Notes: a model not told the origin generated them from the letters alone. DNA of 44,478 nucleotides from an uncultured Candidatus Saccharibacteria bacterium (GCA_938040655.1 CALHZK010000006.1:1-44478); one strand, 5' to 3'. Positions 15,193 to 23,056 are shown, counted from the stretch's first letter. Made by a program: numbers and translations.

Positions 15193-16119
15193 ATGACCGC
15201 ACACGATGAAGCTACCCGCAGCAACGGAGAAGCCGATGTCAAGGACAAAGACGTCGTCATCGAGCGAGAGGCGACCGTCGCCAAGGCTGGTAAGCGCAGC
15301 CAAAAGGCGCTGACCGAAGCCGCCGAAAAGGCCGAAAAAGAGGCTCGCAAAGAAGCTGGCGATACCACACCGCAGTCAGACGAAGCAGAAGCGCATATCA
15401 AAAAGGGGCCAAAGCCAGTCACGCGCCCTCGCTTGCAGCGCCGCGGCAAAAAGTATCAGCAGGTTGCCAAGAAGATTGAGAAGCATGCAATCTACTCACT
15501 CGACGATGCCGTCGCCCTGGCAACCGAGACCAGCCCGACCAGCTTTGATGCCAGCGTTGAAATGCACGTCCGCCTAGGAGTTGACCCGCGCCAAGCAGAT
15601 CAAAACATTCGCGCCACAGTCGTGCTGCCGCATGGCACCGGCAAGGATATCCGCGTAGCCGTGTTTGCGCCAGAGACTGATCACGCAGCTGCTCAGCAGG
15701 CCGGCGCCGACATTGTCGCTGACGAGGATTTCCTCAGCCAACTCGACAGGGAAGAGCTCAACTTTGACATCCTGATCGCTCCCCCACAATATATGCCAAA
15801 ACTCGGAAAGTATGCCCGCCTGCTTGGGCCACGTGGCCTGATGCCGAATCCGAAGAGCGGCACAGTGGCGGTCGATGTCGCCAAAGCAGTCACCGAGGCA
15901 AAAGCTGGGAAGGTTGAATACCGAGTCGATAAGCAAGCGATTGTCCACCTATCGATCGGTAAGGTATCATTTGGTACCGACAAGTTAGCCGAAAACAGCC
16001 GCGCCTTTCTAGCCAGCCTTAGTGCACAAAAGCCATCGAGCCTGAAGGGCGTCTATGTGAAGACGATCGCTATGAGCACCACTATGGGGCCTGGTATCAG
16101 GGTCGATACCACACTCTGA
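15193..16119 (+). CDS. rplA: 50S ribosomal protein uL1 with long N-terminal extension
   Basis: A 308-residue protein against the usual 225-235. The L1 core starts near residue 87 (KYQQVAKKIEKHAIYSLDDAV) and holds the signatures ATVVLPHGTGKDIRVAVF, LGPRGLMPNPKSGTV and GVYVKTIAMSTTMGPGIRVD. L1 binds the 23S stalk at the E site and often represses its own mRNA. The first 80 residues are a charged, Ala/Glu/Lys-rich, probably helical and disordered extension not found in typical L1. AAAGGA 9 nt upstream supports 15193; the frame stays open further upstream, but only into the structured leader. A strong terminator separates it from rplJ. Confidence 0.95.
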   Translation: MTAHDEATRSNGEADVKDKDVVIEREATVAKAGKRSQKALTEAAEKAEKEARKEAGDTTPQSDEAEAHIKKGPKPVTRPRLQRRGKKYQQVAKKIEKHAIYSLDDAVALATETSPTSFDASVEMHVRLGVDPRQADQNIRATVVLPHGTGKDIRVAVFAPETDHAAAQQAGADIVADEDFLSQLDREELNFDILIAPPQYMPKLGKYARLLGPRGLMPNPKSGTVAVDVAKAVTEAKAGKVEYRVDKQAIVHLSIGKVSFGTDKLAENSRAFLASLSAQKPSSLKGVYVKTIAMSTTMGPGIRVDTTL

Positions 16120-16136
16120 TTTATTCGAGAGTATAT

Positions 16137-16189
16137 ACACCTCGCTTCCTTTGTTCATTCCTTTGTTCAGAGGGAGCGAGGTGTTTTTG
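16137..16189 (+). terminator. Intrinsic terminator of rplA
   Basis: A 14-bp stem (16137-16150 with 16171-16184, one T-G pair) with a 20-nt loop and a T-run. It isolates rplA from the rplJL operon. Confidence 0.88.
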
Positions 16190-16220
16190 TGATATTTTTC
16201 ATTTTTTTGGGCCGCAACGC

Positions 16221-16249
16221 TTGCATCTTGTTGTCATTTGTGCTACACT
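16221..16249 (+). promoter_or_regulatory. rplJL promoter
   Basis: TTGCAT (16221-16226), 17 bp spacer and an extended TGC-TACACT (-10, 16244-16249). Predicted start near 16256, just before the L10 leader. Confidence 0.75.
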
Positions 16250-16255
16250 GCAACT

Positions 16256-16362
16256 ACATTACCAAAGACAGTAGCAATTTCGTATGAAATATAACACGCT
16301 ACCGAGGGATGAAAATCTTTTGTGAGGCGTCTTTGGTAGTGCGAGAATCAAAGACGCTTTTA
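16256..16362 (+). ncRNA. L10 leader (ribosomal protein L10 autoregulatory element) with attenuator
   Basis: The conserved L10-leader core is visible: GACAGTAGC on the 5' side and GCTACCGAGG on the 3' side. Two 9-bp helices share the same strand and cannot coexist. ACCAAAGAC (16261-16269) pairs with GTCTTTGGT (16329-16337) to close the leader. Alternatively, GCGTCTTTG (16327-16335) pairs with CAAAGACGC (16349-16357) followed by TTTT, an intrinsic terminator. In the known class, the L10(L12)4 complex binds the leader and represses the operon. Here, stabilising the closing helix would block the terminator or release it depending on L10 binding; the direction needs experiment. Confidence 0.88.
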
Positions 16363-16474
16363 TGTTGGATACAGTATGTATTCATACCCTCTAAGCGCCG
16401 ATTCTCCATTACCGCACATTAACAAATTGGCGAATCGAACTGACTATACGAACACGATCAAAGAAAGGATTTTT

Positions 16475-16996
16475 ATGGCAATCTCACGCGATAAAAAACA
16501 AGCTTTGGTCGCTGAACTGACAGAGCTGCTACAGCAGGCAAAAGCGACTGCCTTCGCCCATTACAATGGACTGACTGTCGCTGATCTGCAAGAGCTACGC
16601 AAGACTGCTCGGCAGTCTCATGTCGTCATCAAGGTGGTCAAGAACCGCCTGGTACGTGTAGCGCTCAGCGGTATAGATACCTATGCCCAGACGGCAACAG
16701 ACGGACTGACTGGTCAGCTGGTCTATGCGATCAGTGCTGAAGACGAAGTCATGCCGGCAAAGGTGCTCCATGATTTTGCAAAAAGTCACCCGGCACTCGA
16801 GCTGGCCGGTGGTATTTCGGCTGAAGGTCTCGCCTTAAGCGCCGACGAAGCCAAAGCTTTGGCAGGCTTGCCAAGCAAGGAGCAGTTGGTGGCCGAGGTA
16901 GTCGCACAGCTACTCTCACCGGTTCACGATACCGTGAGCGGACTTGGCGGCAATTTGCATGGGCTACTCGACGGTATCGAGGCGCACGCTGCCTAA
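16475..16996 (+). CDS. rplJ: 50S ribosomal protein uL10
   Basis: A 173-residue stalk base protein that binds 23S rRNA and carries L7/L12 dimers through its C-terminal helix. The N-terminal domain pattern AISRDKKQALVAELTELLQQAKATAF and LRKTARQSHVVIKVVKNRLVRVAL is characteristic. The C-terminal helix (LVAEVVAQLLSPVHDTVSGLGGNLHGLLDGIEAHA) provides the L12 docking sites. I chose the ATG at 16475, after AAAGAAAGGA, rather than an upstream in-frame ATG that lies downstream of the attenuator terminator. It precedes rplL by 55 nt in one operon. Confidence 0.96.
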   Translation: MAISRDKKQALVAELTELLQQAKATAFAHYNGLTVADLQELRKTARQSHVVIKVVKNRLVRVALSGIDTYAQTATDGLTGQLVYAISAEDEVMPAKVLHDFAKSHPALELAGGISAEGLALSADEAKALAGLPSKEQLVAEVVAQLLSPVHDTVSGLGGNLHGLLDGIEAHAA

Positions 16997-17051
16997 GTTT
17001 AGCGATCAATACTATGCCAGTATGGCACACAAACAATAAAGGAGATGTATC

Positions 17052-17429
17052 ATGGCTGATATTAAAAAATTGGCTGAAGAACTGGTCAAGCTGACCGTTC
17101 TGGAAGTAAATGAGTTAAAAAATCATCTGAAAGATGAGTACGGCATTGAGCCGGCTGCCGCAGCAGTTGCAGTCGCTGGCCCAGCTGCTGGTGACAGCGC
17201 TGCCGCTGAAGACGAAAAAACTGAATTCACCGTCACCCTCAAGGAAGTTGGCGCACAAAAAGTTGCAGTCATCAAGGCGGTCAAGGAAATTACTGGTCTT
17301 GGCCTCGGTGAATCAAAAGCTATCGTCGATGGCGCACCAGCACCAGTCAAAGAAAAAGTATCAAAAGACGAAGCTGAGGCAGCTAAGAAAACCCTCGAAG
17401 ACGCTGGCGCAAGCGTCGAACTTAGCTAA
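17052..17429 (+). CDS. rplL: 50S ribosomal protein bL12 (L7/L12)
   Basis: A 125-residue acidic stalk protein that recruits translational GTPases. It shows the N-terminal dimerisation domain (LAEELVKLTVLEVNELKNHLKDEYG), an Ala-rich flexible hinge (residues 34-54) and the globular C-terminal domain with EFTVTLKEVGAQKVAVIKAVKEITGLGLGESKAIVDGAP. Length is typical. AAAGGAG lies at good spacing before the ATG. A strong terminator follows, closing the rplJL operon. Confidence 0.98.
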   Translation: MADIKKLAEELVKLTVLEVNELKNHLKDEYGIEPAAAAVAVAGPAAGDSAAAEDEKTEFTVTLKEVGAQKVAVIKAVKEITGLGLGESKAIVDGAPAPVKEKVSKDEAEAAKKTLEDAGASVELS

Positions 17430-17470
17430 TATAGTCCCGTTCATTTTCTCGCCAGTTTGCTAATGTTTCT

Positions 17471-17506
17471 CACCGCCCAGGCCATCTCGCCGGGCGGTGT
17501 TTTTTA
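17471..17506 (+). terminator. Intrinsic terminator of rplJL
   Basis: CACCGCCC (17471-17478) and GGGCGGTG (17492-17499), an 8-bp GC-rich stem, followed by a seven-T run. Confidence 0.92.
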
Positions 17507-17632
17507 TTGGGCAGACCCACCAGAGGCATACCACAGGCTATGATGAGATTGCAAGCGTAAAATTTGCAACGATATTCCTGCCACGTCTGTTATTGCTGTG
17601 GAAACAAAATCTCTCTACTGCCAACCCGGGAG

Positions 17633-17682
17633 GGGTGCGCACCCTAGGTGAATTGACAGCCGCTGCCTAGACGTGCTATATA
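17633..17682 (+). promoter_or_regulatory. Palindrome and promoter upstream of the 173-residue protein gene
   Basis: A perfect 12-bp palindrome GGGTGCGCACCC (17633-17644) lies 8 bp before a perfect TTGACA (-35, 17653-17658), an 18 bp spacer and TATATA (-10, 17677-17682). The palindrome could be an operator. The remainder of 17507-17632 shows no gene. Confidence 0.5.
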
Positions 17683-17728
17683 TGAAATATATATTTACAA
17701 AATAGACAAGGGAAATGCGAGAACCACT

Positions 17729-18250
17729 ATGTCTGATTTACCAGAGAAACAAGTCAAGCGCCTGCGGACGCTGATTCAAGAAGCAGAGACAAATTTGGCA
17801 GCCGCAAAGGAGCTGCTCATTAGCATTATCGGTGATGACGGGCAGGTCGTGACGCCAAAAACCTCCACCGAAGAAGTAACCGGCAAGGTAATCGAAGGAA
17901 TTTTTGACGGCCAAATGATGCTGGGTCCAGATGGCAAAAACTACCCGATACCAGCGAACTACGCCTCAAAATCAAAGCTAGTCGAGGGGGATCGGCTGAA
18001 GCTGACCATCGCTGATGATGGCGGGTTTATCTATAAGCAAATCGGCCCGGTACTGCGGCGGCAGATCATCGGGACGCTAGTCCAACACGACGGCGCCTAC
18101 TATGTCGAAGTGTCTGGGCGTGAATACCGTATCCTCCTCGCCAGCGTCACCTTCTTCCGACTGAACGTTGGCGACCAGGTCAGCGTCGTCATCCCTGACC
18201 CAGAGGAAAACCCTGACGCAACCTGGGCAGCAGTCGAAGCGCCACTATAG
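17729..18250 (+). CDS. Unknown conserved-looking protein with two beta-barrel-like repeats
   Basis: A 173-residue protein that I cannot assign. Residues 1-35 form a charged helix (KQVKRLRTLIQEAETNLAAAKELL), probably a coiled coil. Two beta-rich segments follow: EVTGKVIEGIFDGQMMLGPDGKNYPIPANYASKSK with LVEGDRLKLTI, and RQIIGTLVQHDGAYYVEVSGREYRILLASVTFF with LNVGDQVSVVI. These look like duplicated small barrels (OB- or S1-like), each closing with the pattern V-G/E-G-D. That architecture suits nucleic-acid or ribosome binding, but this is inference. It lies between rplL and dnaX with its own promoter; a Shine-Dalgarno at normal spacing is not clear. No signal peptide. Confidence 0.8.
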   Translation: MSDLPEKQVKRLRTLIQEAETNLAAAKELLISIIGDDGQVVTPKTSTEEVTGKVIEGIFDGQMMLGPDGKNYPIPANYASKSKLVEGDRLKLTIADDGGFIYKQIGPVLRRQIIGTLVQHDGAYYVEVSGREYRILLASVTFFRLNVGDQVSVVIPDPEENPDATWAAVEAPL

Positions 18251-18321
18251 TTTTTGCGCTCGGGTAGCCCACTTTTACCTTTCCTACGCGCTCATTCTGC
18301 ACTGAAACGACTTCTACTCTG

Positions 18322-18357
18322 TGGTAGAATAAAAGTATGAGGAGAACCGGGGAGTGA
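18322..18357 (+). promoter_or_regulatory. dnaX promoter and six-codon upstream ORF
   Basis: An extended -10, TGG-TAGAAT (TAGAAT 18325-18330), ends 6 nt before an ATG at 18337. That ATG opens a six-codon frame (MRRTGE) whose TGA (18355-18357) overlaps the dnaX GTG start (18354-18356). The AGGAG inside this frame (18340-18344) is also well placed as the dnaX Shine-Dalgarno, 9 nt before the GTG. Confidence 0.55.
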
Positions 18358-19814
18358 GTCAGGCGCTGTACCGCAAATACCGCAGCCGCCGATTATCTGA
18401 GGTGCTTGGTCAAGAGCAGGTGACTGCTATTTTGGCACGAGCATTAGCGCAGGACAAAATCGCCCATGCATACCTCCTGACAGGCCCCCGTGGTGTCGGT
18501 AAAACCTCAGTGGCACGAATTTTGGCGCACGAAATTAACCACTTGCCCTACGACGAGCAGCTCACACACCTTGATATTATTGAGATCGATGCCGCGAGTA
18601 ATAATGGTGTCGACGATATCCGCCAACTACGCGAAAAAGCTTCTATTGCGCCGGTGTCAGCGCCAAAGAAGATTTACATTATCGACGAAGTACACATGCT
18701 GAGCAAGCCGGCCTTTAACGCCCTCCTCAAAACACTAGAGGAGCCCCCAGCTCATGTGGTATTTATTTTGGCGACCACCGATGCAGACAAATTGCCGGCG
18801 ACTATTCTGAGTAGAGTACAGCAATTTTACTTTCGGCCAATCGCCGCTGAGGTGATCGCCGGGCAGCTCCAGATGATTGCCCAGCACGAGGGATTCTCGA
18901 TCACCCCGGAGGCCGCTCGGTTGATCGCTGAGCAGTCACAGGGCGGCTTTCGCGATGCGATCAGCCTGCTCGACCAATTGTCGCCCCTAGCAGATGCCGA
19001 CCATCCACTTAGCTATCAACAAGTAGCCGACCATCTGGGGTTGACCAGCCAGGCAACGCTACAGACGCTGCTGACTGCCTGGCGCCAGGCCGATACCGCG
19101 ACCATACTCACTATAACCAATCAGCAAGAACAACAGGGGGTTGACCCGCGCGTTCTGACGCAGCAGCTCCTGCAGCAGCTACGGGCTGACCTCCCCACTC
19201 AGCCGCAATATTTAGAGCTAATTCGTCAGCTGATCGAAGTCAGCCACCACCCGCATCCTGCCCTCAAGCTACTAACCATTCTCTTGCGCTCACCGGCAAT
19301 TGCGCCATCCACGGCGGTGCCTCTGCCAGCTCTCCAATCGGCAGCTGTCGTCAGCGAACCGGCGGCCCACTACCAGGCCACCGCCACAGCTCCGCCAGCC
19401 ACTACCGCGAGACCTGCCACCCAGCCCACCACGCCACCACCTCAGGCTGCGACGTCAACTGCGACGGCGTCACACGAATCTGATACACCGGCGAGAGACG
19501 ACACTTCTTTTGCATGGTCTGATGTATGCGCCAAAGCCAAAGCACACTCAACTGCACTAGCGAGCCTGCTCAAAAAATGTACCTACACTCTCCAAGATAG
19601 CCAACTAGTTATCTACGCAGGCAATAAGTTCATCGCTCACAAACTTGACGGCACAAAATTCCGGTCAATTCTTAGCCAAATCATCAGCCCCATGCTTGGC
19701 GACGTGACGATCATCTTGAAGGGCGAGCCAAAGCCGCTAACAGATCAGAAACTTGCCAAAATCGCCGAGCTCATGGGCGGCGGAGAAGAAATAACTCTAG
19801 AGGAAGTAACATGA
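18354..19814 (+). CDS. dnaX: DNA polymerase III subunit gamma/tau lacking the zinc module
   Basis: A 486-residue clamp-loader ATPase that opens the beta sliding clamp at the replisome. Walker A GPRGVGKT lies at 44-51, Walker B DEVH at 111-114, and sensor/Arg-finger region ATILSRVQQF follows. The family's Cys4 zinc module, normally between the ARILA helix and DIIEIDAASNNGVDDIR, is absent: only about 13 residues (HEINHLPYDEQLT) link the two. Residues 318-380 are a Pro/Ala/Thr-rich linker and the C-terminal about 100 residues form a tau-like domain. The start is GTG 18354, supported by AGGAG 9 nt upstream and the YRKYR N-terminus. dnaB starts inside its stop codon. Confidence 0.95.
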   Translation: MSQALYRKYRSRRLSEVLGQEQVTAILARALAQDKIAHAYLLTGPRGVGKTSVARILAHEINHLPYDEQLTHLDIIEIDAASNNGVDDIRQLREKASIAPVSAPKKIYIIDEVHMLSKPAFNALLKTLEEPPAHVVFILATTDADKLPATILSRVQQFYFRPIAAEVIAGQLQMIAQHEGFSITPEAARLIAEQSQGGFRDAISLLDQLSPLADADHPLSYQQVADHLGLTSQATLQTLLTAWRQADTATILTITNQQEQQGVDPRVLTQQLLQQLRADLPTQPQYLELIRQLIEVSHHPHPALKLLTILLRSPAIAPSTAVPLPALQSAAVVSEPAAHYQATATAPPATTARPATQPTTPPPQAATSTATASHESDTPARDDTSFAWSDVCAKAKAHSTALASLLKKCTYTLQDSQLVIYAGNKFIAHKLDGTKFRSILSQIISPMLGDVTIILKGEPKPLTDQKLAKIAELMGGGEEITLEEVT

Positions 19815-21163
19815 CGACAACCACCACACCTCCTGCAGGTAAAATTCCACCACAAAACATCGACGCCGAAAAAAGTCTTCTAGGAGCAATCCTGATCGAT
19901 GAAGAAGTGATCGCCGACGCCAGCGAGCATGTCGCGCCAGCCGATTTTTATGACAAAAACCATGGGGTAATTTTTGCAGCAATGATGCGGCTATTTGAGA
20001 AGCATAAACCAGTTGATCTACTGACCCTGACTGATGAGTTGAAGCGAAAAGACGAGCTCGAGCTAATCGGCGGTTCGACCTACCTGACTGAGCTCACCAA
20101 CTACGTGCCGACGGCAGCGCACGCAGCTACCTATGCTGAGATGGTTGCTCAAAAAGCAGTCCGGCGGCGCCTGATCAAGGCCAGCGGCGACATCAGTGAG
20201 CTCGGCTACGATGAATCAACTACCACTCAAGAATTGCTCGAAAAAGCCGAAGCAGAGTTATTCAGCGTGTCTGATCAATCGCTCAAGCAAGATCTTGTCA
20301 GTCTGGAGAGCATCCTCGCCGAAAGCTTCGACCGTATCGAGGAGCTCCACCGCAACAAAGGGAAACTACGTGGCATCCGCACTGGCTACCGCGACCTTGA
20401 CACCATGACAGCTGGCCTGCAAAAGTCAGATTTGATTATCTTAGCAGCTCGGCCAGCTATGGGGAAGACGACACTGGTGACCAATCTCGCATATAACGTC
20501 GCAACGATCGAGAAGAAGCCCGTCCTCTTTTTCTCGCTCGAGATGAGCAAAGAGCAACTCACCGACCGTATGTTGGCTGACGCCAGCGGTGTCGATAGCT
20601 GGAATATCCGTACCGGCAACCTCAGTGCTGACGACTGGGCCAAGCTCTCCGAGGCAATGGGCGAAATGGCAGAAGCACCTATTCACATCGATGACACACC
20701 GGGGTTAAGCATTCTAGAGATGCGCACCAAAGCCAGGCGGCTGGCGCACGAGGGCGAAATCGGCCTAATTGTTGTCGACTATCTCCAGCTGATGCAGGCA
20801 ACCAACAACCACAACGGCAACCGTGTGCAAGAGGTCAGTGAGATCAGCCGCGGCCTCAAGCTCATCGCCCGAGAGCTGAATGTCCCATTGATTGCCCTTA
20901 GTCAGCTGAGCCGCTCTGTCGAATCTCGGACACCGCCGATACCACAATTGGCAGATTTGCGCGAATCCGGTTCGATCGAGCAAGATGCTGATATTGTGGC
21001 GTTCATCTACCGGCCAGGCTATTACGAGCCAGACAATCCAGAGGTGCAAAACATCACCGACCTGATCATCGCCAAGCACCGCAATGGGCCTGTCGGTAAA
21101 ATCCAGCTCTACTTCCACCCAGAGCGACTACGCTTTATGAGCCTGGATCGCAAGCACGAGTAG
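19811..21163 (+). CDS. dnaB: Replicative DNA helicase DnaB
   Basis: A 450-residue hexameric 5'-3' helicase. The N-terminal domain begins PPQNIDAEKSLLGAILID, and the RecA-like domain has RPAMGKTTL (Walker A), FFSLEMSKEQL (H1a), LIVVDYLQLM (Walker B), PLIALSQLSRSVE and LADLRESGSIEQDADIVAFIYRPGYY, all as in canonical DnaB. The C-terminus ends with the typical GPVGKIQLYFHPERLRF. No intein is present, though DnaB is a common intein host. The ATG overlaps dnaX by 4 nt (ATGA), so clamp-loader and helicase are translationally coupled. Confidence 0.98.
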   Translation: MTTTTTPPAGKIPPQNIDAEKSLLGAILIDEEVIADASEHVAPADFYDKNHGVIFAAMMRLFEKHKPVDLLTLTDELKRKDELELIGGSTYLTELTNYVPTAAHAATYAEMVAQKAVRRRLIKASGDISELGYDESTTTQELLEKAEAELFSVSDQSLKQDLVSLESILAESFDRIEELHRNKGKLRGIRTGYRDLDTMTAGLQKSDLIILAARPAMGKTTLVTNLAYNVATIEKKPVLFFSLEMSKEQLTDRMLADASGVDSWNIRTGNLSADDWAKLSEAMGEMAEAPIHIDDTPGLSILEMRTKARRLAHEGEIGLIVVDYLQLMQATNNHNGNRVQEVSEISRGLKLIARELNVPLIALSQLSRSVESRTPPIPQLADLRESGSIEQDADIVAFIYRPGYYEPDNPEVQNITDLIIAKHRNGPVGKIQLYFHPERLRFMSLDRKHE

Positions 21164-21228
21164 CCTAGCCCAAAGGGTCGCAAGAGAGGCAGCGCGCAGG
21201 TGAGCCCCTGATGAAAATCGCCGACCTG

Positions 21229-21237
21229 TGCTATAAT
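21229..21237 (+). promoter_or_regulatory. Leaderless-type promoter of GT39-like gene
   Basis: Extended -10, TGC-TATAAT (TATAAT 21232-21237), ending 7 nt before a GTG start at 21245. No Shine-Dalgarno. Confidence 0.7.
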
Positions 21238-21244
21238 CAAGACT

Positions 21245-22726
21245 GTGAAAAAACGACGCATGACAGACATGCTGCTATATCGTCTCCGTTACTTTCTCGG
21301 TTACAGCAGCCTTATTATCCTCTTCACTGTTGCAATAACTGCCGCCAGTCTGTATGTCCCGGGCGGGCTGTCGCAGCCCGAAATCAACACCCTGCATATC
21401 ACCAACTCGCTGCATCTATCTGATATTGGCTCGCTGGCAGTGCCTAATTTGCCGCTACACGCATTGCAAAAATTTATTTTCAGCTACTTCGGCGTCAGTG
21501 TGTATACCGCCAAGCTGCCTGCGTTAATCTTTGCCTTTATCACTGCTGTGGCGATTTTTCTTTTGCTACGACGCTGGTTCAAGCCAAATGTCACTATCAT
21601 TTCACTGATCATCATGGTGATGACTGGCCAGATCATCTATATTGCTCAGAGTGCATCACCGCAAATTTTGTATCTGATGTACACTTCGCTGATCCTGCTT
21701 TTCGCCACCTTGATTGTTCAGCGAGTCAAGGCACCAAGTCTCTGGCGTATCTGCCTGGCGATAAGTATTGCCCTGAGCCTCTACACACCGTACTTTTGGT
21801 ACATCAATCTCGGCCTCGGCTTCGTCGCGTTCATCCATCCGCACACCCGCTACTTTATCTTTGGCCGGCGCTACCGGCTCAAATGGTCGCTGATCGCGGT
21901 CGTGTTTGCTATTCTTATTACACCGCTGATCTATTTCTGCCTCATCAACCCGCATTTGTTGGCTAGTCTGCTCGGATTCACTAACCTACAATGGACAATC
22001 ACGAGTAATCTCAAGGCGCTGGCCTATACGTATTTCTGGTTTGCGCCAACGATTATCAACGGGCAAGTTATGCCGATCATGGATGTCGCGGCTCTCATCT
22101 TGGTGCTCTATGGTATTTTTGAGACAATCAAGAACCACCACACCGCGCGCTCCTATATGCTGGCAGTCTGGCTGATTTTGGCGCTACCATTACTGGTACT
22201 CCGGCCGACACTATTTGGTATTATGCTGATCCCGTTGTTCATTTTGCTGGCAGTCGGCGTCGAGGCGTTGATGCGCTCGTGGTACTCGCTCTTCCCAAAA
22301 AACCCCTACGCCAGAGCGGCTGGACTCGTCCTGGTTGTAGCGCTTGTCAGTATCATGACGCTCAGTGGAGCCGACCGCTATATCAACAGCTACCGCTATA
22401 TTCCCGCGGCGGTCAATGAATTCAACACTGATCTACCACTCCTGCGCCAGCAGCTGCAAAAGACTGACCTGACGGTCATCGTCAGCTCGGCAGAAGCGCC
22501 AATCTACCAGGCAGCAGCAGCCCACCCTATGGCAGCTGATAAACAGCTCACAGTACTAACTCGGCAACCCGAGCAAAGCAAGCCAGACACTATCTACGCA
22601 GTCAGTGCCGCTGCACGGTCCAAAGGACTGGCACAACCACACAATGCCACGCTATTGTCAATCCTGACAAACGATCGCCAAGACAGCGCTGATCGCTTTT
22701 ACCTCTATAAATCTCCTGCGAAATAG
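21245..22726 (+). CDS. Multi-pass membrane glycosyltransferase-like protein (GT39/ArnT-type)
   Basis: A 493-residue protein with about 10-12 membrane helices up to residue 385 and a soluble C-terminal part of about 110 residues. After the first helix comes the short external segment with LSQPEINTLHITNSL, where GT39/PMT-like lipid-linked sugar transferases carry their acidic catalytic residue. This topology fits transfer of a sugar or lipid from a polyprenyl carrier on the outer face of the membrane. The match is to fold and topology rather than to a strict motif, so a flippase or unrelated polytopic protein remains possible. The GTG start follows a -10 by 7 nt. Confidence 0.7.
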   Translation: MKKRRMTDMLLYRLRYFLGYSSLIILFTVAITAASLYVPGGLSQPEINTLHITNSLHLSDIGSLAVPNLPLHALQKFIFSYFGVSVYTAKLPALIFAFITAVAIFLLLRRWFKPNVTIISLIIMVMTGQIIYIAQSASPQILYLMYTSLILLFATLIVQRVKAPSLWRICLAISIALSLYTPYFWYINLGLGFVAFIHPHTRYFIFGRRYRLKWSLIAVVFAILITPLIYFCLINPHLLASLLGFTNLQWTITSNLKALAYTYFWFAPTIINGQVMPIMDVAALILVLYGIFETIKNHHTARSYMLAVWLILALPLLVLRPTLFGIMLIPLFILLAVGVEALMRSWYSLFPKNPYARAAGLVLVVALVSIMTLSGADRYINSYRYIPAAVNEFNTDLPLLRQQLQKTDLTVIVSSAEAPIYQAAAAHPMAADKQLTVLTRQPEQSKPDTIYAVSAAARSKGLAQPHNATLLSILTNDRQDSADRFYLYKSPAK

Positions 22727-22728
22727 GC

Positions 22729-22734
22729 TATAAT
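22729..22734 (+). promoter_or_regulatory. ybaB-recR promoter -10
   Basis: TATAAT overlapping the end of the preceding coding sequence. It gives a short leader with AAGGAGG before ybaB. Confidence 0.6.
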
Positions 22735-22762
22735 GAGAAGATAAGTAATAAGGAGGAATTTC

Positions 22763-23053
22763 ATGGCATTTAACCAAGTGAAGATGCTACAGCAGTTACG
22801 TAAGGCCCAAAAACAGCTCGGCAAAGAGATTATCGAAGTCGAAGCAGGTGACGGGGCAGTCGTCGTTCAGATCACCGGTGAATTGAAGGTTAAATCAGTC
22901 AAGATTAATCCTACAATGGTTGACCTTGACAACATCGAGCAGCTCGAGCACTGGGTGCAAATCGCAGTGCGAGATGGTCTCGCAAAAGCACAAGAGGTCG
23001 CCGCAGAGGCGATGAAGCCATTTATGGGCGGTCTAAGCAATCTGCCGTTCTAG
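22763..23053 (+). CDS. ybaB: YbaB/EbfC nucleoid-associated protein
   Basis: A 96-residue DNA-binding protein. The start MAFNQVKMLQQLRKAQKQLGKEI, the strand VVVQITGELKVKSVKINP and the C-terminal GLSNLPF reproduce the YbaB pattern (helix, beta sheet, helix). It forms tweezer-like dimers that coat or bend DNA. It is usually found between dnaX and recR; here it precedes recR by 3 nt and dnaX lies about 3 kb upstream, so the dnaX-ybaB-recR order is kept with dnaB and the GT39-like gene inserted. A strong AAGGAGG precedes the ATG. Confidence 0.95.
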   Translation: MAFNQVKMLQQLRKAQKQLGKEIIEVEAGDGAVVVQITGELKVKSVKINPTMVDLDNIEQLEHWVQIAVRDGLAKAQEVAAEAMKPFMGGLSNLPF

Positions 23054-23056
23054 CCT

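Noticed and set aside
16376..16474. Upstream ATG for rplJ giving 33 extra residues
   Set aside because: The extension is unlike L10, and the ATG at 16475 has the only good ribosome-binding site.
19811..21163. Intein in dnaB
   Set aside because: The protein is 450 residues with all motifs contiguous, so no intein is present.
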